This document shows positions 10,323 to 20,888 of a stretch of DNA of 64,000 nucleotides, piece after piece (position 1 is the stretch's first letter; every line of letters starts with the position of its first letter). The DNA comes from Gammaproteobacteria bacterium (GTDB taxonomy: Bacteria > Pseudomonadota > Gammaproteobacteria > Acidiferrobacterales > Sulfurifustaceae). A program made the translations under genes and the position numbers. The stretch covers positions 53,064 through 117,063 of the forward strand of contig JACQFZ010000004.1 of the NCBI GenBank assembly GCA_016199745.1, in the 5' to 3' direction. The notes beneath the pieces were generated by a model. That model was not told the origin of the DNA and did not search any database. It saw nothing but the letters and a program-made list of their open reading frames with translations.

Positions 10323-13300
10323 TTACGCCTGCGCCGCCATCTTCATAGCCTCTTCGACATCGACCGCCACCAACCGCGACACGCCCGGCTCGGACATGGT
10401 GACACCCAACAGGATGTCGGCCATCTCCATGCTGATCTTGTTGTGGGTGATGTACAGCAACTGTGTGCGCTCGGACATCGTTTTCAATGTTTCGGCGTAG
10501 CGCTGCACGTTGGCGTCGTCGAGCGGCGCATCGACCTCGTCCATCAAACAGAACGGTGCCGGATTGAGCTCGAAGATCGAGAACAGCAACGCCACCGCCG
10601 TCAACGCCTTTTCACCGCCGGACAGCAGATGAATCGTGCTGTTGCGCTTGCCCGGCGGGCGCGCCATTACCGACACGCCGGTCTCGAGCAAGTTGTTGTC
10701 GGTCAGCTCGAGGTAAGCGCTGCCGCCGCCGAACAAACGCGGGAAGAACAATTGGAAATTCTCGTTGACCTTGTCGAAGGTCTCGCGGAAACGCGTGCGG
10801 GTCTCGGCGTCCATCTTCTTCATGGCCTCGTCGAGCGTCGCCAACGCCTGCTGTAAATCGTCCGCCTGCTTGTCGAGATAGCCCTTACGCTGCGACAGCT
10901 CTTCGAACTCTTCGATCGCAACGAGGTTAATAGGACCTAGTCGTTCGATACGGTTCGCCAGCTGATCTAAACGTTCTTGCCAGTCCGGCTCATTCGCTTC
11001 CGCCGGCATCTCGGTCAACACTTGCGCCAGCTCGGCACCGGCCTCGCGTACCTGCTCGGCATGGGTATCGCGTCGCACGACCAACTCTTGACGCGTCACG
11101 CGCTCGCTCTCCAGACCTGAGCGAATCTCCTGCACCTGCTTCTCCGCCTGACCCCGCTGATGTTCTTGCTCACGCAACGCCGCATCGATCTCGCCGGTAA
11201 TGCGGCGTGCGTCGTTCAGGCGCTGCTCGATTTCCAGCCGCTTCGTCAGCTGCAGATTCAATTCCTGACGCAGCTCTTCATCCGGATCGCGATTGTCGGC
11301 CAGCAACTCGGCCAACTCTTCGCGCCGCGCCGTCAAACTGCTTAGCTGCGCTTCGAGTCGAACGATACTGGCACGCGTCGACTCGAACGCCGTCTGTAAG
11401 GTGCGCTGCTCGATCTCGCTGTGATGCGCGCGGTCGCGCGCTTCGGTCTCGGCGCGGCGGCCGGCGGCCAACTGGTCTTGCACCACTTGCCGGCGCGCCT
11501 GCAGTTCGGCGCGACGCGCCTCGTGCGTGCTGCTGTCGGCTTCGGCCTGGCGTAGCAATTCGGTTGCGGCAGCAACGTCGGCCTGATCGCGCGTTAACTG
11601 CACATCGAGCTCTTGTTGCTCACGCGCGAGCTTGGCACCGCGGCCTTCCAACTGCGTCAGCCGTTCTTGCTCGAGGCCGAGACGTTCGCGGCCCTTGGCG
11701 CGCAGGCGTTGCTGTTCGTTGAGCTCGCGTGTCAGCTGCTGGCGCCGCTGTTCGAGCTCGGACAGCTCGGTGCGCGCCTGCGTCAAACTGGCCGTCAGCG
11801 TGTCGATCTCGGTACCACGCTCGGCGCAACCGCGCTCGATGGTTTCGATCTCGCGCTCACGCGCGAGCCAACCACGCTCGTTACCGGCGGCATGCGCCAA
11901 GCTCAACCAATTGCGCCCGACCCATTCGCCGGTCGGTGTGATGAACGATTCGTGTGCCGCCAGCGACTCGCGCCGGCTCAACGCATCGTTCAGATGGGTC
12001 GCGGTGTAAACGCCGGCCAACAACGGGGCGAGATCGATATCGGAGCGGACCTGCTCGAGCAATGCGCCGCTGCGGATACTATCGTTAGCACGCGGCGCCG
12101 CGAGATCGAGCACGGTGAGATGGGCCGGCTTGAGATCCGCCAGGCCGCTGGTGACATCCGGCAAACGTTCGGCGCAGACCGCCGCTAAACGCGCACCGAG
12201 CACGCGCTCGACCGCGGTTTCCCAGCCCGACTCGACATGCAAGCGACTGCCCAATCGCGGCGCCTGTTCAAGGCCGCGCTGGCGCAACCAATCGTTGATG
12301 CCGGCATCGTGCCGCGCCTCAGCGGCCGCCTGCAGCTCGCGCAAACTCGCCAGGCGCGCCTGCGCCGACTGCTGTTCGCCGCGGCGTGCAGTTACGGTGC
12401 GATTGAGCTCATCACCGCGATTGCGGGTCTCTTGGACGCGACCGGTGTTTTCGTTGAGCGATTGTTCAAGCGTGGCGCAGGTTTCATCAAGCGCGCGCGC
12501 TTCATCGCGCACGGCGTCGAGGCCGGCGGCCTTCAATTCGTTTTCGACGGCTTGCGCTTCATCGGCCAAGCGCGTGCGGCGTTCGGTCAAGCGCGTGACT
12601 TGCGATTCGAGTTGGCGAATGCGCGCACTTTGAATATCGCGCGTCTTGGCCGGCTCGGCGGCGGCAGTGTTAAACGCCTCCCACTCTTCCTGCCACGCCT
12701 GTACCGCCGCTTCGGCGTCGCGCAACGCCACGGTCGCGGCATCACGCTCGGCGGCGTAGTTACCGATTTGCGGACCGATCTCGTCCAGCTTTTGCGTGAG
12801 CTCGGTCAGTCGTGCCCGATCGGCGTTCAAATGCGCTTCGGCCTCAGCCCAAGCACGATTCAACTGATCTTGCTCGCGCTTCAACGCTTCGCGTGTTTCA
12901 CGCGCGTGCTCGATCGCTTGCTCCAACCGCGACACCTCGTTGCCGACCGAGTAGTACTCGGCCTGCACCGCGTTCTGCGCGTCGAGCGCTTCGGTATGTT
13001 CCGACCGACGTTGCTCGATGCCGGCCTCGATCTCGCGCTGCGCTGCCAATGCCGCTTCGAGCGCGGTCTCGTGCTCACGGATGATGCTGTCTTGCGCGTT
13101 CAGTTTTTCGTCGAGCTCGCGGTAACGCAGCGCCAACAATTGCGCGCGCACCGTGCGCTCTTCTTGTTTCAATTCTTTGTACTTGGCGGCGGCTTTCGAT
13201 TGCTTGTTCAGCTTGCCGAGCTGGCTGTCGAGCTCTTTGCGAATGTCGTCGACGCGCGCCAGGTTTTCGAGCGTATGCTTGATGCGGATCTCGGTTTCGC

Positions 13301-13832
13301 GCCGGCGCTCTTTATAACGCGAGATACCGGCGGCCTCTTCAATAAAGCCGCGCAGGTCTTCCGGCTTGGCTTCGATGATGCGCGTGACCATGCCTTGCTC
13401 GATGATCGAGTAAGCGCGCGGTCCAAGGCCGGTGCCGAGAAATAGATCGGTAATGTCTTTACGGCGGCAGCGCGTCTTATTCAAGAAATAATCCGACTGG
13501 CCATCGCGGCCAGCCTCGCGGCGAATCGCGATCTCGGCATAGTTCGAGTATTCGCCGCCGGCACGGCCCGCGGTATTATCGAATATCAGCTCGACGACCG
13601 CTTTACCGACGGGCTTGCGCGCGTTCGAGCCGTTAAAGATGACGTCCGCCATCGAGTCGCCGCGCAGATGCTTGGCCGATGATTCGCCCATGACCCAGCG
13701 GACGGCGTCGATAATGTTCGACTTGCCGCAACCGTTGGGACCAACGACACCAATAAGACTGCCGTTAATGGGAACTGTGGTGGGATCAACGAAGGATTTA
13801 AAGCCGGCGAGCCGGATAGTCTTAAGTCGCAT
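10323..13832 (-). CDS. smc: Chromosome segregation protein SMC
   Basis: SMC is the ATP-dependent DNA-organising subunit of bacterial condensin. The 1169 residues fold as a head, long coiled coil, hinge, returning coil and head. Walker A is GPNGCGKSN at residues 31-39. The signature is LLSGGEKALTAVALLFSIFE, and Walker B follows in FCLMDEVDAPLDDANV. The hinge lies around residues 505-680, with coiled coils rich in Glu, Arg, Gln and Ala on either side. The length is typical. No scpA or scpB gene lies in this window, so partner subunits must be elsewhere. It is divergent from the QueF fusion gene (83-base gap). Confidence 0.98.
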   Translation of the reverse strand: MRLKTIRLAGFKSFVDPTTVPINGSLIGVVGPNGCGKSNIIDAVRWVMGESSAKHLRGDSMADVIFNGSNARKPVGKAVVELIFDNTAGRAGGEYSNYAEIAIRREAGRDGQSDYFLNKTRCRRKDITDLFLGTGLGPRAYSIIEQGMVTRIIEAKPEDLRGFIEEAAGISRYKERRRETEIRIKHTLENLARVDDIRKELDSQLGKLNKQSKAAAKYKELKQEERTVRAQLLALRYRELDEKLNAQDSIIREHETALEAALAAQREIEAGIEQRRSEHTEALDAQNAVQAEYYSVGNEVSRLEQAIEHARETREALKREQDQLNRAWAEAEAHLNADRARLTELTQKLDEIGPQIGNYAAERDAATVALRDAEAAVQAWQEEWEAFNTAAAEPAKTRDIQSARIRQLESQVTRLTERRTRLADEAQAVENELKAAGLDAVRDEARALDETCATLEQSLNENTGRVQETRNRGDELNRTVTARRGEQQSAQARLASLRELQAAAEARHDAGINDWLRQRGLEQAPRLGSRLHVESGWETAVERVLGARLAAVCAERLPDVTSGLADLKPAHLTVLDLAAPRANDSIRSGALLEQVRSDIDLAPLLAGVYTATHLNDALSRRESLAAHESFITPTGEWVGRNWLSLAHAAGNERGWLAREREIETIERGCAERGTEIDTLTASLTQARTELSELEQRRQQLTRELNEQQRLRAKGRERLGLEQERLTQLEGRGAKLAREQQELDVQLTRDQADVAAATELLRQAEADSSTHEARRAELQARRQVVQDQLAAGRRAETEARDRAHHSEIEQRTLQTAFESTRASIVRLEAQLSSLTARREELAELLADNRDPDEELRQELNLQLTKRLEIEQRLNDARRITGEIDAALREQEHQRGQAEKQVQEIRSGLESERVTRQELVVRRDTHAEQVREAGAELAQVLTEMPAEANEPDWQERLDQLANRIERLGPINLVAIEEFEELSQRKGYLDKQADDLQQALATLDEAMKKMDAETRTRFRETFDKVNENFQLFFPRLFGGGSAYLELTDNNLLETGVSVMARPPGKRNSTIHLLSGGEKALTAVALLFSIFELNPAPFCLMDEVDAPLDDANVQRYAETLKTMSERTQLLYITHNKISMEMADILLGVTMSEPGVSRLVAVDVEEAMKMAAQA

Positions 13833-13915
13833 GAAGGATAGCGCCTGCCTGCCTCTTTAATAGTGTTACAATTCTAACGAAGGACAACGCAGTTTCCCAC
13901 GCCTATTCCGCAACG

Positions 13916-15943
13916 ATGACCACCAGCCCAACTAGAACTTTAGAAACGTTTCCGAACCCGCAACCGGACCGCGATTATATCATCGAGATCCGTACACCCG
14001 AATTCACCTGTCTGTGTCCGAAGACCGGCCAGCCGGACTTCGCAACACTTTACCTCGAATACGTGCCCGACCAGCTATGCGTTGAGCTGAAATCGTACAA
14101 GCTCTACATCTGGTCGTTCCGTAACGAGGGCCACTTCCACGAGAAAGTCACCAACGCGATCCTGAGCGACTTGGTGGCGGCCACCCAGCCGCGCTACATG
14201 CGCCTGCGCGCCGAGTTCAACGTACGCGGCGGTGTGTACACGACCGTTACCGCCGAGCATCGGCAGCCCGGCTTCCGCCAGCCGCCGGCAATGCCGGACG
14301 ACCTTCCCCGGACCGAGCAGGACGCTACCCAGGTAGCCGTTGTCACCGTTGCGCCCGTCGCCGCCGCACCGATGCCGGTAACGCCAGCGGCGCCGGAACC
14401 GGTCCTGCGCGCCACGGCCGATACACGCAAACCGTTCATGCCGCTCAATCTCGAAGTGTCCGAAGTCTCGTTTCCGGAGGCAACCGCAGCTGCCCCCGAT
14501 AACTCGCCGACCTCGCCTTCGGATCGCTTGCGCATGCTGGCGCGACGCCGACCGAATTCTCCGCCGGCTGAACCGACGGTCGCGGTAACACCGCCATCCG
14601 CGAAACCGACGGCTCCCCCGGTTCCACCGAAGCCGGTCGCGCGGCCGGAACCGCCGCGCGATATCTATATAGGTATCGATCTCGGCACCAGCGGCTGCCG
14701 CGCCGTGGCGCTGAACGCTAAGCAACGGGTACTGGCCCGTACCGAAGCGACGCTGCCGGCGGCGCTGCGCCAGGGAAAACAAGTCACGCAAGATCCGAAT
14801 GATTGGTGGAAAGCGGTCAGCGGCTGTCTCAAAGAATTGGTCGGTCAGGTCGACGCGAAACGCGTACACCGGATCGCCGTCGCCGGCAGCACCGGCACGA
14901 TACTGTTCACCGACAAGAATGGTCAGCCGCAATCGCCCGGACTGATGGCGAACGATCGCCGCGCCGAAGACGAGGCTGAGCGTATTGCCGCTATCGCCGA
15001 CGATACGTCGGCGGCTTTTGGCACCAGTGGCAGCCTGGCGAAGCTCTTATGGTTACAAGCTACCAAAGTGCACGCCCGCGCCGCGCATGTGTTGCACGCG
15101 GCCGACTGGATCAGTAACCGCCTCACCGGCAGTTACGGCCATAGCGATTACCACAATTGCCTAACACTGGGTTACGACCCACAAAAGCTAGCGTGGCCGA
15201 AGTGGCTCGACGAGCTGGATGTCAACCGGGCGCTATTGCCGAAGGTCCATGCGCCCGGCGAAACCATTGGCCGCATCAGCGCTGACACCGCCAAGGCGTT
15301 AGGCCTGCTCACCGATACCGAAGTGACTGCTGGCACGACCGACACGGTCGCCGCCTTTCTGGCAACCGGCGTATTCGAACCGGGCCACGGCGTCACTATC
15401 CTCGGCAATAATTTGACGCTGCAGATGATTTCGCCGAAGCCGATTTTCGCCAACCGCTATGGCGTCTATAGCCATCGCCTCGGACAGCGCTGGCTCACGG
15501 GCGGCACATCTAACAGCGGCGGCGCGATACTGTTGCAGTACTTCACGGTCGAGCATCTACGGGAAATGGCGACATTGCTCGAACCCGAGCACCCGACCGA
15601 CCTCAATTATTACCCACTCCCTGCAACCGGCGAGCGCTTCCCGGTAAACGACCCGCGTTTGGAACCACGCCTGGAACCCCTGCCCGGCGATAGCACCGTC
15701 TTCCTACAAGGCTTACTCGAAGGCATCGCCCGCATCGAAAGCCAAGGTTATGCACGCCTGGCCGAGCTCGGCGCACCCAAGCTCAAAGCACTTTGGACTA
15801 TCGGCGGCGGCAGCCAAAATTCGGCGTGGACACGGCTACGCGAACATATCGTCGGCGTTAAGCCGAAGTCGGCACGGTTTCAACATACGGCTTGCGGAGC
15901 GGCGCTGCTGGCGGCGGGCGTGGTGCAGGAAACTTTTGTTTGA
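13916..15943 (+). CDS. Fusion of QueF (7-cyano-7-deazaguanine reductase) and D-ribulokinase-like FGGY kinase
   Basis: Residues 1-120 are a unimodular Que[14 protein letters not shown] contains Cys34 and Asp41 with the same spacing as catalytic Cys55 and Asp62 of B. subtilis QueF, and [20 protein letters not shown] matches the QueF family motif. QueF reduces preQ0 to preQ1 with NADPH for tRNA queuosine. Residues 121-248 are an Ala/Pro-rich linker. Residues 249-675 are a complete FGGY kinase ([64 protein letters not shown]) that most resembles D-ribulokinases of the cyanobacterial/plant/yeast type, as I remember them. The reading frame is open throughout, with no stop or start cluster at the joint. 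I know of no standard QueF with this partner. Confidence 0.88.
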   Translation: MTTSPTRTLETFPNPQPDRDYIIEIRTPEFTCLCPKTGQPDFATLYLEYVPDQLCVELKSYKLYIWSFRNEGHFHEKVTNAILSDLVAATQPRYMRLRAEFNVRGGVYTTVTAEHRQPGFRQPPAMPDDLPRTEQDATQVAVVTVAPVAAAPMPVTPAAPEPVLRATADTRKPFMPLNLEVSEVSFPEATAAAPDNSPTSPSDRLRMLARRRPNSPPAEPTVAVTPPSAKPTAPPVPPKPVARPEPPRDIYIGIDLGTSGCRAVALNAKQRVLARTEATLPAALRQGKQVTQDPNDWWKAVSGCLKELVGQVDAKRVHRIAVAGSTGTILFTDKNGQPQSPGLMANDRRAEDEAERIAAIADDTSAAFGTSGSLAKLLWLQATKVHARAAHVLHAADWISNRLTGSYGHSDYHNCLTLGYDPQKLAWPKWLDELDVNRALLPKVHAPGETIGRISADTAKALGLLTDTEVTAGTTDTVAAFLATGVFEPGHGVTILGNNLTLQMISPKPIFANRYGVYSHRLGQRWLTGGTSNSGGAILLQYFTVEHLREMATLLEPEHPTDLNYYPLPATGERFPVNDPRLEPRLEPLPGDSTVFLQGLLEGIARIESQGYARLAELGAPKLKALWTIGGGSQNSAWTRLREHIVGVKPKSARFQHTACGAALLAAGVVQETFV

Positions 15944-16061
15944 GCGCAACCCTGGATATTGATTCTGACTCTCGCTCGTCATCGGCGGAGAAAATTTTGT
16001 TCACCCCGCCGTCGTTACGCTCTATTCCAACTCCACGGCATCGGTCTTCCGATCCGGCGAC

Positions 16062-16682
16062 TCACGTGGGTCGCAACGCCGATGGACGTTTTCCCCGTTC
16101 GAGATAACCCCAAGCCACACCGATCACAAGACCGGCGGTATGCGCCCAATTAGCGATCGGACCCAGCAAACCGGTCCAACAAAGCACAAACCAACCCAGC
16201 ATCATAACGACGGTTTGTTGATGCAGCCTATAACCGAAGCGCGGGTTGTATTTCCCCTGCATCCAGATATAACCGAGAAGCCCGTACACGACCCCTGACA
16301 TGCCGCCGAAGTAAGGCGATCCGGTACACAAGTATTGGACGAGATTGGAGGCAATCCCAACGACCAATACAAATCCGCCGAAATACAACGGCCCGCGCTT
16401 TCCTTCAATGAGATTACCCAGATCCCACAACCACATCATGTTGAACACTAGATGCAGAATACCGAAGTGAATGAAGATCGGCGTGATCAACCGCCAAATT
16501 TCTCCCGATAAGATTTCCGATCCTGTGCCATCAACACCGGCAATGAACAGCGGTTGCAAAACATTCGCCGACGAGCCCAAGTTCGACATCAGCGAAACGA
16601 TAACGCTGATGGCAATGAGAGCCACCGTGAAGGAGAAATAAAATTTTAAATTTCGTCGGGAAGTCGGTGATACTTTAATCAT
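16062..16682 (-). CDS. Rhomboid family intramembrane serine protease
   Basis: A 206-residue multi-spanning protein with rhomboid signatures: [14 protein letters not shown] in helix 2 (the HxxxN-type segment), the catalytic serine in GMSGVVYG (Ser129), and the catalytic histidine in [12 protein letters not shown] (His181). It cleaves membrane-embedded substrates within the inner membrane. The start ATG overlaps the stop of a small upstream ORF as ATGA (16679-16682), so translation is likely coupled. RppH lies further upstream on the same strand. No substrate can be inferred. The last 25 residues are basic and polar. Confidence 0.88.
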   Translation of the reverse strand: MIKVSPTSRRNLKFYFSFTVALIAISVIVSLMSNLGSSANVLQPLFIAGVDGTGSEILSGEIWRLITPIFIHFGILHLVFNMMWLWDLGNLIEGKRGPLYFGGFVLVVGIASNLVQYLCTGSPYFGGMSGVVYGLLGYIWMQGKYNPRFGYRLHQQTVVMMLGWFVLCWTGLLGPIANWAHTAGLVIGVAWGYLERGKRPSALRPT

Positions 16683-16837
16683 GTTTTACGCGTCGAATTA
16701 ATTAATTTTTGCGTGACCGTAACAATCGGTACGCCAATGAATGAATACAGATATCGCAACCCCACCACCACAGGCACACTGACGACAATGCTCGTGACAA
16801 ACATATCGGCGACGATATGGTAGTTCTGGTAGCGCAT
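16679..16837 (-). CDS. 52-residue predicted membrane ORF coupled to the rhomboid gene
   Basis: Between rppH and the rhomboid gene, the frame that continues beyond the rppH TAG stays open for 65 codons. From ATG 16837 it encodes 52 residues starting [20 protein letters not shown], with a hydrophobic core that would span the membrane once or twice and a basic tail. Its TGA overlaps the rhomboid ATG, typical of coupled genes. It may be a real small membrane protein, or the C-terminal relic of a longer gene. I do not recognise a family. Confidence 0.45.
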   Translation of the reverse strand: MRYQNYHIVADMFVTSIVVSVPVVVGLRYLYSFIGVPIVTVTQKLINSTRKT

Positions 16838-16876
16838 AAGCGCTACGTAAAACAGCAACGATCCGATCCATAAGCA

Positions 16877-17359
16877 CTACGCGATCTTCAGTAACGGCTC
16901 GAGCTCCGCCAGCGCACGCCGATACACGTCGCGCTTGAAATCGATGATGTGATCGAGCGTGCTCCAATAGTCGACCCAGCACCAACTGTCGAATTCCGGT
17001 TTCTCGATCCCTCGGTCCAGGCAGACGTCGTTTTCCGACGCAACAAACCGCAGCAAGAACCAGATCTGCTTCTGGCCACGGAACGGACGATGCTGGCAGG
17101 TACGGCGCAAATAATCGTCGGGAATGTCGTAATACAACCAATCGCGCGTGCGGCCGAGCAGCGCGACGTGCTCTTCGCCGAGGCCGACTTCTTCATACAG
17201 TTCGCGGTACAACGCCTGTTCCGCGGTCTCGTGCGATTTGATCCCACCCTGGGGAAACTGCCAGCCATCGCGCCCGCGACGGCGTGCCCAGAATACTTGA
17301 CTGGCCACGTTGCAAAGGATAATACCGACATTGGGTCGGTAACCTTGTTCGTCTATCAT
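16877..17359 (-). CDS. rppH: RNA pyrophosphohydrolase RppH (NudH)
   Basis: RppH removes pyrophosphate from the 5' end of mRNAs and so triggers RNase E decay. The 160-residue protein starts MIDEQGYRPNVGIILCN, the standard RppH opening. It carries a complete Nudix box from residue 38 (GG, six-residue spacing, then RELYEEVGL ending at residue 60). WQFPQGGIK and the C-terminal FKRDVYRRAL also match the family. It is divergent from the HAD phosphatase gene and upstream of the small membrane ORF and rhomboid gene. Confidence 0.97.
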   Translation of the reverse strand: MIDEQGYRPNVGIILCNVASQVFWARRRGRDGWQFPQGGIKSHETAEQALYRELYEEVGLGEEHVALLGRTRDWLYYDIPDDYLRRTCQHRPFRGQKQIWFLLRFVASENDVCLDRGIEKPEFDSWCWVDYWSTLDHIIDFKRDVYRRALAELEPLLKIA

Positions 17360-17453
17360 TGTTAGCTCATCAACAGCGCTTTTCGATACTTATAATAGCT
17401 GTGCCTGTTTTACGCTACCCTTTTCCTAACAACACTACATATTCATTACCATC

Positions 17454-18107
17454 GTGACTCTCGCACTCTTTGATCTCGACCACACATTGCTCGCCGGCGA
17501 TAGTGACTACGCCTGGGGCGAATTCTTAATCGAACGCGGATTGGTCGACGGTGCTACCTTCCGGCCGGCGAACGACCGCTATTACAAACAATACGAAGCC
17601 GGCACACTCGACATTTACGAATTTCTGGCATTTTCATTGGCGTCGCTAGCACGGCACGACCGCGCGACGCTCGATCGATTGCATGCCGAATTCATGCAGA
17701 GTCACATCCTGCCGATGATCGCGCCAGGCGCAAAGGCGTTGCTCGAAAAACATCGCACACGCGGCGACACGCTGGTCATCATCACGGCCACCAATAGCTT
17801 CGTGACCGGGCCCATCGCCCGGGTCCTCGGCGTTACGCACCTGATCGCTACCGAACCGGAGCAACGCGACGGCCGCTACACCGGCGGCGTCGCCGGCACA
17901 CCGTGCTACCGCGAGGGCAAGGTCGAGCGGCTGCACGCATGGCTCAAGGTGCATCCCGGCGAGCTGAATGGCAGCCATGGCTACAGCGATTCGCACAACG
18001 ATTTGCCGTTACTGCAAACGGTAACGCACCCAGTGGCGGTCGACCCCGATCCGATTTTGCGCAAAACCGCCGAGGCGCGCGGTTGGCCGATCATCAGCCT
18101 GCGCTAG
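17454..18107 (+). CDS. HAD-IB family phosphatase (SerB-like)
   Basis: A 217-residue HAD superfamily hydrolase. Motif I is FDLDHTLL (Asp7 nucleophile, Asp9 acid/base), motif II is VIITATNSF, and motif III/IV is GYSDSHNDLPLL. The helical cap between motifs I and II marks subclass IB, as in phosphoserine phosphatase. The start is GTG at 17454. Related proteins often sit next to rppH in proteobacteria, although the exact substrate (phosphoserine, histidinol-phosphate or a lipid phosphate) cannot be told from sequence alone. Confidence 0.9.
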   Translation: MTLALFDLDHTLLAGDSDYAWGEFLIERGLVDGATFRPANDRYYKQYEAGTLDIYEFLAFSLASLARHDRATLDRLHAEFMQSHILPMIAPGAKALLEKHRTRGDTLVIITATNSFVTGPIARVLGVTHLIATEPEQRDGRYTGGVAGTPCYREGKVERLHAWLKVHPGELNGSHGYSDSHNDLPLLQTVTHPVAVDPDPILRKTAEARGWPIISLR

Positions 18108-18274
18108 TACAACGGTAAGTCACTGGCGGACGCCGGCAGCGCCGCCAGTGATAGAGGAACCATCACAATCCGATAGACGGACCAAATCGACCTATCGTCT
18201 GGCCCAGCGCCGACGACCTCGGCTATACTGCCTGCCTCGTTAACGCCGCGGCCTTCGCCAAATTACTCCTAACG

Positions 18275-20686
18275 ATGGCAGCATTCCTCAACCACACCCG
18301 AACGCAGCGGCTCAGCAATCTCGGCAATATGATTAGTCGGCTGCGACTACCCGGCAGCTTGCAGGCTCGACTCACCGCCGCTTTCTCCGGCCTGATTCTG
18401 TTGACCGCCGTACTGGTAACCATCGCTCTCGCTAAGTACACCGCCCACGTACAACTCGAAGCACAAGAAAATTTCGGCCACCGCCTGATCCAAACTCTGG
18501 CACCGGTGGTGCAAGGCATGATCGCCACCGACAAAGTGTTCGGACTGGACGGCTACGTCAGCCATATTGCCGACGATCCGGCGATTGCGGCGATTCGCAT
18601 CACCGACGCCTCCGGAACTCGGCTTTACGAATATGTCCATGACACCGAGCCGGCTGCTTGGTATACGCGCCTACTGACGCCGGAGGCGACAACTCCGCGC
18701 CGACTGTCGACGACGCTCCAAAGCGCCAGCGGCGCCAAGCACGTCGAGTTCACGCTCGCCGTCGCCCCGCTCAACGCGGCCGTCCACCATCTCATTGTTC
18801 AAGGCGCAGCGGTAACGGCAACGCTGCTGCTGCTTACCTTCATCATTGCCTATACCCTGCTCGCCCGCTTTACCGCGCCGCTGAAACCGCTGACCGAATG
18901 GGCCCGCGAATTTTCGCGCGGCAATTGGAAGCCTGGCATCAAGCTGATGCCATCGAGTAGCCGCGAAATTCAAGAGCTCAATCAGGCATTCACCGACGGT
19001 TCGGCGGCGATGCGCCACTACATCAACAGCCTGTCGGAAGCGCGCGAGTTGCTCGAACACAGCGAAACGCAACTACGCAAACTAATCGACGGCATGCACG
19101 AGATCCTGTTCGAGATCGACTCGGACGGGCAGGTGGTGTTTCTCAATCCAGCGTGGGAACGGTTGACTGGCCATAAGATCGACGAAACGATCGGTAAGAC
19201 GTTCAGCGATTTCCTGCTCGACGAAGACGCCGTGCGCGATTTCGCGCCGCAACATTTGGCCGAATTGCACGAAAAAGGCCGCGAGGTGCCGTTTCGTACG
19301 GCCTCCGGCAAAAAGCTCTGGGTCAGCGTCGATGCCGACGCGCAAATCGACAGTGGCGGCGTTTTTACCGGCGTTATCGGTACGCTCGGCGATATTACCA
19401 AGAGCGTCGAGCTCAATCGGTTGCTGAGCCGGTACCAAGACGAGCTCTATCACATGTCGGTCACCGACCCGTTAACCGGGCTCTACAACCGGCGCCACTT
19501 CGATACCCAGCTCGAAGTCATCCTGTCGGATCATCTCACTAAGAGCCGGTCAGTGTGTCTGCTGCTGATCGACCTCGATGGTTTCAAATTCATCAACGAC
19601 ACATACGGCCATCCGTTTGGCGACGAGGTATTGCGCACAACGGCGCAACTCTTGAAGCAACAGGTACGGCGCAATGACTATATTGCTCGCCTAGCCGGCG
19701 ACGAATTCGCCATGGTGCTGAAGAACACCAACCTCGAGAACGCCACCAAGATTGCGCAGAAGCTGCACCAACAAATCAGCCTGACGCGCGTGCCGCTGCC
19801 GGTCGGCAGCATGCAACTACAGTCGTCGCTCGGCGTGGCCGAGGCGCCGACCCATGGGCGCAACGCGCAAGAGCTGGTGAGCGCGGCCGACGTCGCGCTG
19901 TACCACAGCAAACGCCGCGGCCGTAATCGCATCGAGGTGCTGTCGCCCGACGTCAGCCAGGCGATGATGTCGATCTTCAGCCAGGGCTTTCAGCTGCGCA
20001 CCGCGCTCGAGGAAGGCAACATTCATCCGGCGTTCCAGCCGATCTGCGACATGCAAACCGGCTTACCAATGGCGTACGAAGTACTGGCGCGTATGCGCGT
20101 CAACGGTACCATCATCCAAGCGAAAGACTTCATTGCCGTCGCCGAGGAGCTTGGGCTGACGCGTGATGTCGACCTGCACATCATCCGCACCGCCCTCGCC
20201 ATCACACCTGCCGAACAAGCGCTGTTTCTGAACGTCGATCTGTCGTCCTTCAACGATCGCGGCTACGTCAAGGAATTGGGCTCGATTCTCAAACCCAGCT
20301 GTGAGGCAGGACGCGCCATTACCATCGAAATCACCGAGCGTGAGTCGATCCCCATCAGCGATACCCTGCGGCAAGACATCCAAGAGCTACGCGCGCTCGG
20401 CTGCAAGCTGGCGCTCGACGACTTCGGCAGCGGCTACTCCACCTATAACTTCCTCAACCAGTTCCGTCCGGATTATTTGAAAATCGAGGGGTCGTTCGTG
20501 CGTGGCATGGTCGACAACGAATCCGACCGAAAAATCGTCACTCACATCCACACGCTGGCGCAATCATTCGGTATGCAAACTATCGCCGAGAGCGTCGAAA
20601 ACGAGGCTACTCACCAAGCACTGCGCAAAATTGGCATCGGCAACGCCCAAGGCCTGCTTTTTGGCCTTCCGCAGCTGGGCTCATAG
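18275..20686 (+). CDS. Membrane PAS-GGDEF-EAL cyclic-di-GMP signalling protein
   Basis: An 803-residue inner-membrane protein. Two transmembrane helices (about 38-55 and 170-192) bracket a periplasmic sensor, followed by a HAMP-like linker and a PAS domain (about 265-385). The GGDEF domain reads RLAGDEFAMVL, so the signature is AGDEF, a variant that can remain active. The EAL domain has EVLAR in place of EALLR but keeps the other segments: LFLNVDLSSF, ITIEITERES, LALDDFGSGYS and DYLKIEGSFV. It probably both senses a periplasmic signal and sets the c-di-GMP level; the phosphodiesterase side looks the more complete. Confidence 0.92.
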   Translation: MAAFLNHTRTQRLSNLGNMISRLRLPGSLQARLTAAFSGLILLTAVLVTIALAKYTAHVQLEAQENFGHRLIQTLAPVVQGMIATDKVFGLDGYVSHIADDPAIAAIRITDASGTRLYEYVHDTEPAAWYTRLLTPEATTPRRLSTTLQSASGAKHVEFTLAVAPLNAAVHHLIVQGAAVTATLLLLTFIIAYTLLARFTAPLKPLTEWAREFSRGNWKPGIKLMPSSSREIQELNQAFTDGSAAMRHYINSLSEARELLEHSETQLRKLIDGMHEILFEIDSDGQVVFLNPAWERLTGHKIDETIGKTFSDFLLDEDAVRDFAPQHLAELHEKGREVPFRTASGKKLWVSVDADAQIDSGGVFTGVIGTLGDITKSVELNRLLSRYQDELYHMSVTDPLTGLYNRRHFDTQLEVILSDHLTKSRSVCLLLIDLDGFKFINDTYGHPFGDEVLRTTAQLLKQQVRRNDYIARLAGDEFAMVLKNTNLENATKIAQKLHQQISLTRVPLPVGSMQLQSSLGVAEAPTHGRNAQELVSAADVALYHSKRRGRNRIEVLSPDVSQAMMSIFSQGFQLRTALEEGNIHPAFQPICDMQTGLPMAYEVLARMRVNGTIIQAKDFIAVAEELGLTRDVDLHIIRTALAITPAEQALFLNVDLSSFNDRGYVKELGSILKPSCEAGRAITIEITERESIPISDTLRQDIQELRALGCKLALDDFGSGYSTYNFLNQFRPDYLKIEGSFVRGMVDNESDRKIVTHIHTLAQSFGMQTIAESVENEATHQALRKIGIGNAQGLLFGLPQLGS

Positions 20687-20888
20687 CAAATTAGCGCGCA
20701 AGGCACGTGCCCCGTGCGGTCGCTAAAACCCCGAGAAACTGCGCTCCCTTAAGCCTTTTTCTGGTCTCAGGTGATTGCAATATTTCTTCAGTTTAAGAAC
20801 AATACGGGCTCATTGAGTAGAAATATGCTCAATAAGGTAGATGTACCACTCCCCTGTCGTTACCTAGCTATAAGGAAAACGTAAAGTC

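Noticed and set aside
12237..13445. 402-codon plus-strand ORF opposite smc
   Set aside because: It is an antisense shadow of the GC-rich smc coiled-coil region; the amino-acid pattern is Arg/Leu/Ala-rich and the minus-strand frame is clearly SMC.
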